From contig NC_092679.1 of the NCBI RefSeq assembly GCF_964355755.1, forward strand, positions 990,001-1,054,000: a DNA stretch of 64,000 nucleotides. The letters run 5' to 3'. The notes under the pieces were generated by a model, which worked only from the letters and a program-made list of their open reading frames with translations, did not search any database and was not told where the DNA came from. Positions 1 through 13,300 of this stretch are shown here, in pieces. The stretch is from Antedon mediterranea. Lineage: Eukaryota > Echinodermata > Crinoidea > Comatulida > Antedonidae. The first letter of the stretch is position 1. Each line of letters opens with the position of its first letter. Made by a program: the position numbers and the translations under genes.

Positions 1-1262
1 GGGTTCTTTTGAAAAATACAAATATTCTACAATTGGACTTTTCCAATTTTGATTAAAATGTTTACAAAATCTATAAACAAGTGTAGTATTTTAATTACAT
101 TTTTTTTGTTATAAGATTAAAGGATAATGTATACAAAAAATAAAATATGTTATTCTAAATTATTAGTTGTTTGACATTAATATTGTAAAGAATAAAGAAT
201 GCACCGAAAACCTGATTAATGCCAAGGCCATAAAGGGGTTTGCAACTGTGTTATAATTGACTTTTAATACAACTACTATATAATTCTTTCAGTGTCATTA
301 CTTTAGTGATTCCATCAACTAATAATATTTACAAGCAACTAATAAAAACTAAGCTTGCAACAACTAACTCAATTTTATACATATATTCTCTTATCAATAT
401 AGGATTATCATCTACTCCAATCATTAAACATACACTTTATTAAATACTTAGATGTATTGCCTTTTTAAGTATTTAAACAATTATTTTTTCATAGTAATTG
501 GTAATCTTAAAAAATTAATTATTAAAACTAGTTTGGTTTCTCTTCCTCCTCACTCAATATTATTGCATTTTTTATCAAACTTTGTCAAATATTTCTTTTT
601 GCCTACTCCTACTCATCAACTCATCTTATTTTGTTAATGTTTCCCTTCTTATGGCACTTCACCTTTATTACTACTATGACATAAACATCAGCATACATTA
701 TTAAATTACTGAATTATGCTGTTAAGCTCTGTCTACACTATCAAACTTTATGTGACAAAAAAATGGGATGTGCCCATATATGGACATGATGATGTCGTAT
801 GACTACCATATTTTGGGCATATCACTACTGTACCATATTTGGGCATACTACTGTCATATTTGGGCATGTCACTTTTTATTTAGTATAGACAGAGCTTAAT
901 CATTTCTGTACTAATCAGTCATCTCAGTACCAACAATCAGCCGTTGGTTCTACAGATTTTTTTTATACACATAAGACATCAAATGATGTAATTGATGATT
1001 AACACTTTAACTTAGTTGTCAAATGGGTTCAACTGGAAACAGAAATCTTTGGTACTCCTCCACCTACACTCAACATTGAAAATAAAAAACCAAAATCTTA
1101 TTCACAAATTTGTGTCAGTTTACAGTAACACCAGTTTGAGCATGTACATACAGTAATGGTAACAATCTATATTACCCTTTTGGTGCCCCTTGCCCAATTG
1201 TACAACAAGCCAACAGGAACCTGCACTCTTTTGCAATGCACTACAATGTCAAATAAACATAC
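1..1262. other. Intron sequence of the PLEKHG-like gene
   Basis: AT-rich intron downstream of the last visible DH exon. Apart from one MITE (723-898) I see no exon. The expected next DH segment was looked for and not found. Confidence 0.6.
723..898. mobile_element. MITE family A copy
   Basis: Ends AAGCTCTGTCTACACTATCA and its inverse (here slightly decayed: AGTATAGACAGAGCTT). The inside has the family hallmarks CATATATGGACATGATGATG and repeated CATATTTGGGCAT. No coding capacity; flanked by TTAA-like sequence. Confidence 0.85.
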
Positions 1263-1332
1263 CTTTTCTAGGAAACATTCTGCAATTAAAACCGGATCAC
1301 TCTCACAATCTTCTAAATCTTTTAAAAACTCT
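1263..1332 (-). CDS. PLEKHG-like exon, DH domain part 3
   Basis: 24 codons including the split Lys: KEFLKDLEDCESDPVLIAEC, FLEK. It matches the DH segment with SDPVAVASCFV. Acceptor TTTATTTTCAG, donor GTATGT. The next exon is not visible before base 1. Confidence 0.92.
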
Positions 1333-4300
1333 CTGAAAATAAACAAAAAATAAAAAAATCTAAATAAATACTTAATCTGTAGTTGTCTTTGTGAAATATT
1401 TCAGCATTTTTTTCAAACGTTATTCCTTTGTGTTCATACTTTACATGGACTGTCCTATAGTTTTTACCATCTTTGAAATCTAAACATTTCTTTTAATAAG
1501 TAATTTAAAGTTCCGTTTATGAAGATGTTATAATCTACTATATCAATGGTTTTAGATCTATTTTCAGGCATAAAAAAAAAAATACCATTTATACTCTGTA
1601 TGAGTATATTAATAAACATTTAGATCAAAATTAGACATTTTGAAATCCGAGTGTAATTCCACACCCTAACTTTTTCCAAATTATGTATTCAGACCTCTTA
1701 AGATAGGACTTAGTAATAATAAATAACTGTAGTAATTTTTTCATGTAAGTATAGGAAAATATTGTATACTATATTAGTCAAAATAAGTGCCTTTAAACAG
1801 CTTTACAGCTGATAATAAAATAGCCAATGCTCTTGACCCATTGATACCCCTAATGGCCAATATATAAGTCATTATTTAAGCCTTGGCCTGAATTCCAATA
1901 ACACTAGTAACAAGGTACAGTAGCTAGTTTCTATGGCCAGTATCATGGGCAAGGCTATACCACCAACAGCTAGCTATCATTTATCAATGCATTCTGTACA
2001 GCTATTCAGCTATGCTGTTATTAAATGAAATATCAGTGAATACTAAACACTGGGTTCATCCAGCCATAAGGAATTCAACAGATTTATAAAAGAACTAGAT
2101 TTTTATAGAACTTTTCTATTAACATTATTGAACCTAATTTTGAAGATGTATTGTCCCCCAAAAACATGAAAAAATAAAGATTAATAAAATCAGATTTTGA
2201 ATAGGCAATTTCACAGTTTTAATAAAGTTATTCACTTCTGTAGAAAAAAAATCATCAAAAATAATTATTTCACTTATAAAAAGACAATGTCTACTGTATG
2301 ATCTGAATATGAGACATAGTCGAAAAGGTTGGAAGGGGCTCAGGCACATACATGAATGACAACGTACACTTTCATATCCAATATTATTATATCATTTGCA
2401 TAGAAAATTGTGTTGATGATGACACTGTTGCACAACATAAATACAGAAAACAAAACCGCAAAGAAATATGTATACAAGGTCACATCATTTTTGTAAATTC
2501 ATTGCTCTAAATAGCAGCTAGATAAAAACTATATTTGTATGAGATGTGATGACCAGTACCACTACGTAGAACTTTAAAACATAGAGTAGTATACATGAAA
2601 TAGTGTTATCAAAGAAAAATCCACTCAACTCAAGGTTTACTAAAAACATAAAACTATAAAAAAAGAATTTGTTGCAAAATACTAGATACATTTGTGGTTG
2701 TCTACATTAGAGACCCTACATTGAATGACTAATGAATTAAATGATCTATTAATTCAAATGAACCTTTTCAAAAGGCAATGTTGTGGGAGTAGAGGATCTA
2801 GACTAAATTAAGCACCTTCGTAGAATTAAACACTCGTCTGGGATTAAGTCACCATTTATGTACAAATAGAAAAAAGAAAGACTGAATAGTTATACAATTA
2901 AAGGTTGTTTTTTATTTCATTTCATCACCACCCTACAGTGACCATACATCACCACCCTACAGTGACCACACATCACCACCCTACAGTGACCACACATCAC
3001 CACTCTACAGTGACCACACATCACCACCCTACAGTGACCATACATCACCACCCTACAGTGACCACACATCACCACCCTACAGTGACCACACATCACCACT
3101 CTACAGTGACCACACATCACCACCCTACAGTGACCATACATCACCACCCTACAGTGACCACACATCACCACTCTACAGTGACCATACATCACCACCCTAC
3201 AGTGACCATACATCACCACCCTACAGTGACCATACATCACCACTCTACAGTGACCACACATCACCACTCTACAGTGACCACACATCACCACCCTACAGTG
3301 ACCACACATCACCACTCTACAGTGACCACACATCACCACCCTACAGTGACCATACATCACCACCCTACAGTGACCATACATCACCACCCTACAGTGACCA
3401 CACATCACCACTCTACAGTGACCACACATCACCACCCTACAGTGACCACACATCATCACCCTACAGTGACCATACATCACCACCCTACAGTGACCATACA
3501 TCACCACCCTACAGTGACCATACATCACCACCCTACAGTGACCACACATCACCACCCTACAGTGACCATACATCACCACTCTACAGTGACCATACATCAC
3601 CACTCTACAGTGACCACACATCACCACCCTACAGTGACCATACATCACCACCCTACAGTGACCATACATCACCACCCTACAGTGACCATACATCACCACC
3701 CTACAGTGACCACACATCACCACCCTACAGTGACCACACATCACCACCCTACAGTGACCATACATCACCACCCTACAGTGACCATACATCACCACCCTAC
3801 AGTGACCATACATCACCACCCTACAGTGACCATACATCACCACCCTACAGTGACCATACATCACCACCCTACAGTGACCATACATCACCACCCTACAGTG
3901 ACCATACATCACCACCCTACAGTGACCATACATCACCACCCTACAGTGACCATACATCACCACCCTACAGTGACCACACATCACCACCCTACAGTGACCA
4001 TACATCACCACTCTACAGTGACCATACATCACCACCCTACAGTGACCATACATCACCACCCTACAGTGACCATACATCACCACCCTACAGTGACCATACA
4101 TCACCACTCTACAGTGACCACACATCACCACCCTACAGTGACCACACATCACCACCCTACAGTGACCACACATCACCACCCTACAGTGACCATACATCAC
4201 CACCCTACAGTGACCATACATCACCACCCTACAGTGACCATACATCACCACCCTACAGTGACCATACATCACCACCCTACAGTGACCATACATCATCACC

Positions 4301-7300
4301 CTACAGTGACCATACATCACCACCCTACAGTGACCATACATCACCACTCTACAGTGACCACACATCACCACCCTACAGTGACCATACATCACCACTCTAC
4401 AGTGACCATACATCACCACTCTACAGTGACCATACATCACCACCCTACAGTGACCACACATCACCACTCTACAGTGACCATACATCACCACCCTACAGTG
4501 ACCATACATCACCACCCTACAGTGACCACACATCACCACCCTACAGTGACCACACATCACCACTCTACAGTGACCACACATCACCACTCTACAGTGACCA
4601 CACATCACCACCCTACAGTGACCACACATCACCACTCTACAGTGACCATACATCACCACCCTACAGTGACCATACATCACCACCCTACAGTGACCATACA
4701 TCACCACTCTACAGTGACCACACATCACCACTCTACAGTGACCACACATCACCACTCTACAGTGACCACACATCACCACTCTACAGTGACCACACATCAC
4801 CACTCTACAGTGACCACACATCACCACCCTACAGTGACCATACATCACCACCCTACAGTGACCATACATCACCACCCTACAGTGACCATACATCACCACC
4901 CTACAGTGACCATACATCACCACCCTACAGTGACCATACATCACCACCCTACAGTGACCATACATCACCACCCTACAGTGACCATACATCACCACCCTAC
5001 AGTGACCACACATCACCACCCTACAGTGACCACACATCACCACTCTACAGTGACCATACATCACCACCCTACAGTGACCACACATCACCACCCTACAGTG
5101 ACCACACATCACCACCCTACAGTGACCACACATCACCACTCTACAGTGACCACACATCACCACCCTACAGTGACCATACATCACCACCCTACAGTGACCA
5201 TACATCACCACTCTACAGTGACCATACATCACCACCCTACAGTGACCATACATCACCACCCTACAGTGACCATACATCACCACCCTACAGTGACCATACA
5301 TCACCACCCTACAGTGACCATACATCACCACCCTACTGTGACCATACATCACCACCCTACAGTGACCATACATCACCACCCTACAGTGACCATACATCAC
5401 CACCCTACAGTGACCATACATCACCACCCTACAGTGACCATACATCACCACCCTACAGTGACCATACATCACCACCCTACAGTGACCATACATCACCACC
5501 CTACAGTGACCATACATCACCACCCTACAGTGACCATACATCACCACCCTACAGTGACCATACATCACCACCCTACAGTGACCATACATCACCACCCTAC
5601 AGTGACCATACATCACCACCCTACAGTGACCATACATCACCACCCTACAGTGACCATACATCACCACCCTACAGTGACCATACATCACCACCCTACAGTG
5701 ACCATACATCACCACCCTACAGTGACCATACATCACCACCCTACAGTGACCATACATCATCACCCTACAGTGACCATACATCACCACCCTACAGTGACCA
5801 TACATCATCACCCTACAGTGACCATACATCACCACCCTACAGTGACCATACATCACCACCCTACAGTGACCATACATCACCACCCTACAGTGACCATACA
5901 TCATCAGCCTACAGTGACCATACATCACCACCCTACAGTGACCATACATCATCAGCCTACAGTGACCATACATCACCACCCTACAGTGACCATACATCAC
6001 CACCCTACAGTGACCATACATCACCATTAACAGGGTTGAAAGACACAAAATATAATATAATGTACAAGCAAAAATCAACAAATAACAAGACAACATTAAG
6101 GGTATGTTCAGACTCACGGAGTTACGGTGGAGTTAGCTACGCAAGGCGTACGATAATCCGTGGCGTTAAAAGCCAAGGTGTTCAGACCAACGACCAACAT
6201 TCCAATGCCTTGCGTTTAAGTTCAGACCAACGACCAACATTCCAATGCCTTGCGTTTAAAACACTCTGATCAGGTCAAAGCAGATAGAACTACCGTATGT
6301 ATACATTCATGACAATTACATTGTTTTTTGTTTTTTTTTTATTTATATAATGTTTACCTTCAAATATACTGATTTGTTCTTACTACTTGTAGAAATGCAT
6401 TTTAATTCAAAATAATTTAAAACGTAATTGTTACACGGACAATTATCTGATTAATTGATTTAATTTATGAACATATATCACTGACGCCAACTTTACTGTT
6501 CTTTAAAATCTGAACCTGAAAATACTAGCTATTTCGCTCTCATATCATAGGGTACGGGTATGTAGTTGCTGTCTGCTAATCATGGTCGTGTATTTTCATT
6601 GGTTAAGGTTAAAATCACTGATGCATCACTGGATTAGCGTTATGAAATCTACCCTCTCCCGCTCTAGAGTTATTAACGCCACTGGCGCGGAGTAACAGCT
6701 CCCTAACGCTAATCCGCGGCATGGGTCAGACACAAAAATATGTACGCCGCTTACATAACTCCACCGTAACTCTGTGAGTTTAGTTTAGTGACATTAGATA
6801 AAACAAAATAACAGTAACATATATGGTTATAGGACTACTGTAGTTTGTAGATTTATATCAGGATGAATAGGTCAACTTATGGGTGTCAATCATCCAACTA
6901 ATTACATATTAATGACTATTAATTATATTTTTCAAGTGGAAAATATTGTCAGTAAGTCGAAACTTAAGTGGAAACTAAAATGTGATGAAATCTAAATATG
7001 ACACCAGTAATGGGTTTCAGTATTCAAGGTGTTTGTTGATTTAACTTTTATTGACACTATAGTGTACAGACAGAGCAAACTAACACACTAAACACTGTAA
7101 CAATTGTTTAATATTAACTAAACAGCAACGAAATTGACCTACACAGGGTAAAGCAGACATCAACACACCAAACCACAAAAACATCAAATGTGACGTAGGC
7201 TAGTGAAATGCCTACGTGTTTGGTGGCATTGTTTTGTGTAACTTTAGAAAGTAACTTATGATAGTTGATGGTGTTCTGTTTCACATGTTTCAAAAGTAGA

Positions 7301-10300
7301 AGTTTACTGGAATTGTTTTAACAATAAAGGCACTATTAAGTACATAATTGGTTCTTGAAAACCATAGAACCTGAATAATAGCATTTATTATCCTCATATC
7401 TTTGCCACAATCTTTTATAACTAAACATATTAAAGTATAATGTCTTTTTTATTTGTTATTGAATGGAATTGAACTTATAGTATAGCAATGAGAACAACAC
7501 GCCATGATGAGAATAACAAAATAATGACTGTCTTCCACTAAAGCCACCTCAAATCAGACCCTGCTCATTCCAATAAGACCATCCTTTCCGGTCCCAGGTA
7601 ATAACAATTTTATAACTGACCATTAAAACCCCAGTTTCAAATATATCTCTTTAAATTCATATATGTTTGTCACTAACTCACTATCACAATCACATACTGT
7701 ATTTTTATATTTATTATATATACCATATATTTTCGGTGTATAAGTCGCACTTTTGACACGCAAATTTGACCTCTAAATTAAGGGTGCGTCTTATACACCG
7801 AACATAAATGCCTCACCACACAGATTGTACATATCATCACCTTGTTTGCTAGGCCTGAGTAGGCTAGGCCTAGCTACAGTATACTAACGTAACGGCATCC
7901 TGCTTCTGCCTAATTTTTAAGGCATTTTAGCATGATGTTATACTAAATATGATGAAAAGATTTGTTCATTATGGAGCTGCTGTTTTAGGCGCTTCGATAA
8001 AATTTCATTTTTAAACGTTTACGATTGGAATAGGCTAGTATTTATTTACGATCGCCGTACCCCCAGCGCAAGCCCTTCTTGGGCGGCCACATGGTGTACG
8101 GTATTCGACTAGTATATTCTCCAAGTGATTATAGCATGGACCTAGTGTACACACTTCTCGGATACATAGATACTAATCGAATACGATTGTCCATGAAAAC
8201 GTGCGCCCGAATGATCGAACAAGGCTAGCCCACACACGTGCGTGTTACACACACAGTCATGCACTCGATGTTGTGGGTGCGAAACTCATGAATAACAAGT
8301 TAGAAAGAACTTGTTAAGGCCGGGCGCGGCCGAGCCTAGGTAAGAAAAAACCGAAATAAAGGATGCCGTTGTAGATATAACAAAATTATTATTACAATAA
8401 TATTGATTACAATTTAAAAAAAAAATTTTTTTATGAAATATAAGGTGCGTCTTATACATCGACGATATAAAAAATACCGATATTTTACTCTCAGTTAGGG
8501 GGTGCGTCTTATACACAGGTGCGACTTATACACCGAAATATACGGTATATTCATTTTTTATATCTTTGTTAATTTTGTGTTTTTATAGTTGATTTTGTAT
8601 TTTCTGTTTGTATTGTTTGAGGGTCCCTAATGATCAGCTGATGCTGGATGGACCACCCTCATAAAATATTGTTAAAATAAAAAAATAAAATAAAAAAAAT
8701 ACTCTAAAGGTCGTTTACCTCTAATATTATATTATTATGCTGAACTTAATACAGAATGTATAAAGCATTGTATAAAAACACAATTAGTAACTTGTGTTGT
8801 AAGAAAAAAGAGTATTGAAGAAAACATACCAGAAGACATGTAAACACTCAATAAACATGTCAAGTAGTGATATTGACAACAAACAAGTTTAAAACCTGTC
8901 CTAAGGGTAGGTATACACTGTATAACAGATTGGTATGATAACCTGCATTTGACAGCCTGTCCTAAGGGTAGGTGTACACTGAGTGTATGGTATATTATGA
9001 CAACCTGCATACAACACTGGACATTCAGTTAAACTATAAACTGGAAGATACAGGATAATGGCAAAATACACTGTATGGTATATTAATATTATGACAACCT
9101 GCATACAACACTGGACATTTAGTTAAAAACTATAAACTGGAAGATAAAGGATAATGGCAAAAGTATTCTACTGCAGTTACTGCAGTAACTACATTTGTTT
9201 ACTGCAATAATGTATGATTTCACTTCAGTCTGTTCCAATGAAAAAAGTCAGACAATGAATATTTAAACAGTGTGTGTGATTATCCCAAAAAAAGTTGCTA
9301 TATAACTGCAAATTGCATACAGGTTTAAAAAGGGTAAGAAAAATGTAGTTACTTCACTCAGTAACTGCAGTAAATAGTTTTGATATGGTGCCTAAAACAT
9401 GTATGATGAAAATTGGTTTCTCAATGAGCAAAGTAATACTACTTACTTGTTGAAATCTCTAATTGATTCCAAATTGCTGAATAGTGACTGATAATCCTCT
9501 GGTATTAAAGGCAATGTTGGTCTGTCAAGAATCGCTAATAAATAACCCTGAAAAAAAACCAAAGACACATCTTGAGTTAGTGGGTAGGTTGAGTACAACA
9601 AAACAAGGTATTCCATTTTGTTTAAATTCAAAATAAAATGTTAATTAAAAGTCAAACGTGCCACTGAAGTGGGTAACAAATACTCTACTAAAATTCAAGC
9701 AGGCATTGCTCCTTCACAGTCCCTTTAAGCACTTTCCCTTTAAGACTAGCACTTTCCCTTTAAGACTAGCACTTTCCCTTTAAGACTAGCACTTTCCCTT
9801 TAAGACTAGCACTTTCCCTTTAAGACTAGCACTTTCCCTTTAAGACTAGCACTTTCCCTTAAGACTAGCACTTTCCCTTTAAGACTAGTACTTTCCCTTT
9901 AAGACTAGTACTTTCCCTTTAAGACTAGTACTTTCCCTTTAAGACTAGTACTTTCCCTTTAAGACTAGTACTTTCCCTTTAAGACTAGCACTTTCCCTTT
10001 AAGACTAGCACTTTCCCTTTAAGACTAGCACTTTCCCTTAAGACTAGCACTTTCCCTTTAAGACTAGCACTTTCCCTTTAAGACTAGCACTTTCCCTTTA
10101 AGACTAGTACTTTCCCTTTAAGACTAGCACTTTCCCTTTAAGACTAGCACTTTCCCTTTAAGACTAGCACTTTCCCTTAAGACTAGCACTTTCCCTTTAA
10201 GACTAGTACTTTCCCTTTAAGACTAGTACTTTCCCTTTAAGACTAGTACTTTCCCTTTAAGACTAGTACTTTCCCTTTAAGACTAGTACTTTCCCTTTAA

Positions 10301-13300
10301 GACTAGTACTTTCCCTTTAAGACTAGTACTTTCCCTTTAAGACTAGTACTTTCCCTTTAAGACTAGCACTTTCCCTTTAAGACTAGTACTTTCCCTTTAA
10401 GACTAGCACTTTCCCTTTAAGACTAGTACTTTCCCTTTAAGACTAGTACTTTCCCTTTAAGACTAGTACTTTCCCTTTAAGACTAGCACTTTCCCTTTAA
10501 GACTAGTACTTTCCCTTTAAGACTAGCACTTTCCCTTTAAGACTAGTACTTTCCCTTTAAGACTAGCACTTTCCCTTTAAGACTAGCACTTTCCCTTAAG
10601 ACTAGCACTTTCCCTTTAAGACTAGCACATTTTCAATTGAACGTAAACATTTATTTTCTTTCTTTCAATCAATAATAAAACAATTGAATAAGGTATTAAA
10701 AACTGATTTTCCCTTTAAGACTAGCACATTCCCTTTAAGACTAGCACATTTCCTTTAAGACTAGCACATTCCCTTTAAGACTAGCACACGTTCCTTTTAA
10801 CAGGGTTGAACTGCATACAACCAATCAATATAAATATGTTGTCAAGACTTTAATGAAATCTTACAACAGAAACCCAACAGCTGAGGGAAGACAGTACAGT
10901 AGAAGACAGGACGGTGCAATGACATTAGTAGGTTCCCCAAAATCAGTTTTTACTTTAGTCTGTGGGACAATGCTTTACATCCAAAATCTTGCAGCCATTT
11001 TTTCCCTCCAATTCGCAGTCACAAATATTTATTTGCAATATAATAACTAAACTTTTTACAGGGATGTTAAGAATGTAAAAATTGAACACTAATCTGATAT
11101 TTAGTTATATAACGAATATAGTAAAAGTAATTTGACTTCAATTAAGATTTTGATGATACAGCGAAATTGAAATTGCTAAAGCTCTATCTACACTATCAAA
11201 CTTTATGTGATAACAAAATGTGATATGGTCATATGGACATAATGATGTCATATCACTACCAAATTTAAGCATATAAAAATTATAACTACCTTGCTTGGGC
11301 ACATCACAAACTAATTTGATAATGTAGACAGAGCTTAATTAAGAGAAAAAGACAAAACTAGATTGATGGTGTAGACAGGGCTTTTTTAGAGAAAAATACA
11401 AAACTAGATTGATAGTGTAGACAGGCCTTTAGAGAAAAATAAGCAAGTAAGCATGCCTAAACCTGGTTAAGGTTTCCAATACACAGGAATGCAGTGGAGT
11501 AATAGTTCATATGTCAATTGATTGATTCTCACATTATAAAAACAGTGTTAAGTTACACACAGCACTGTACTGTACATTGAATGCACTGTATGATATTTAC
11601 TGTAGTTTAAAAAAATGTCATTTAAAAATGTTTTGAGAACATTTCAGTACACAACACATTATGGAATGCAACTATCTGATAACAGGCCCGTTGTCACATT
11701 TACAATCAGCTATTTTGCATCAGGCCAAGAATATGGCAGCAAACAGTGAATACGGGTACTGCTTATCAAAATTCCAAAATAAAGACTTACAAATTTAACT
11801 GTGTAATGATTGAATAATTTGATAAATGTCAATAAATTATTGTCAAAGATAACAAACCAATAGTGGTGTTAGTACAATGGTCTATAGTATGGGTGCCGCT
11901 TATCTGGATAAACCGACAATAGGGAATGCTCTCGAAAGGGAGGCCTTAGATGGATAAACAACCCTCCCGTCATCCCCGCAGTCAAGTACACAAAATGATG
12001 ATTTATATAATTGTCATTTGTTTATACAGTATTTACTGAATTAAAATAAAATCTGAATCAACTAAATCTAGAAACTGAACTAGCATAAACTTGACAACAT
12101 TTGATAGAAAACAAGACACCGTCACATGACCATAAAACAGTGGATTCAACAACAGACTCCCCATGATGCAACAGCAACATACACAAGCTTATTTATTGTC
12201 CAATCACAAGTAATTATAATCGCACTCCACTGACGCTCCTTTAGGCAGGAGGCACTTGCTTCAAACCGAGACGGTTGCATATCTATTTAAAATCCCTTGT
12301 GCACCTCATTATAATCATAATTAGTCAGATTAATAGTCACCAACCATATTCAATTTCATTGCATAACAAGTGATATTTTTAAAGCCATATAAAAAATAAA
12401 TTATGTTATTATTATTTTTCTATAGTTTATTTTTTTATAAACTTTGTATCCCAATATGAACGGTAACGTTCAGGAAGGTAACGTTATCCAGCAAAGGTCG
12501 TCTGCATGAAGTAGGCTCAGCTAGAAATGTAAAATTTATGTCATTTTCTTGAAAGCAAAATTCAATAAATACTGAATAATACAACAGTATTTATTAAAAT
12601 AGAGGAACTCTTTAGAACTATTGTAATACATGGTATACCGCAAACTACCAACAGTATTTATTAAATTATTTTTGATATTTTTTGTAAATGTTTTTTTTCT
12701 GTCTTAATGTTTTGTATGGAGAGCCTATCAAGTGTCACATTCTAATTATTTTACTGATTTGTTATATGATGAAGTTTCTATGTCTTTGAACATACACCAA
12801 ATCCTACAAATATTCAGATAAACTTTGACATTACAATCATATAAATAAAATCAAGCTATAATGTAAAGTACAGTAAAACACAATAATATTTGTATTTGGC
12901 CAAATACTGTACAAATAGTAGAGTAGTAGACGAATGTTAACCCTCAGCCTTCAAACGTCATGCCAATGGCTTAACATTTTTAGAATTAGCTCCGTTTCCC
13001 AGAGAAAATTGTAATCCCCCATAAAGTCCATCGTGCCATTAAAAACACAACCAATAAAATTAGCTTATTATTATAATACCAGTTTACTGTTATGTTTCAC
13101 TTCAAGTACAATAACAATATTGACTTTATTTCAAGTAATATGTTGACAAATAATTATACTGTATATTCAGTATCCATATTTTCAAAAACCCACATAAACA
13201 ATTAAACATAAATAACACAAGTTCTTTGGCGGCAGGCAATTGGTTGAATTTGGGCGCTTATTTACATCTGTAGACTTGTTGTCTACAGTATAATTATAAT

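Noticed and set aside
2923-6026. CRISPR-like array
   Set aside because: Units are contiguous with no unique spacers, in an animal genome with spliced genes. It is a minisatellite.
2905-6117. Two overlapping giant open frames (1041 and 1066 codons)
   Set aside because: Both come from a stop-free 24-bp tandem repeat. They have no conserved domain and no splice or promoter evidence, and the region lies between two exons of the RhoGEF gene.
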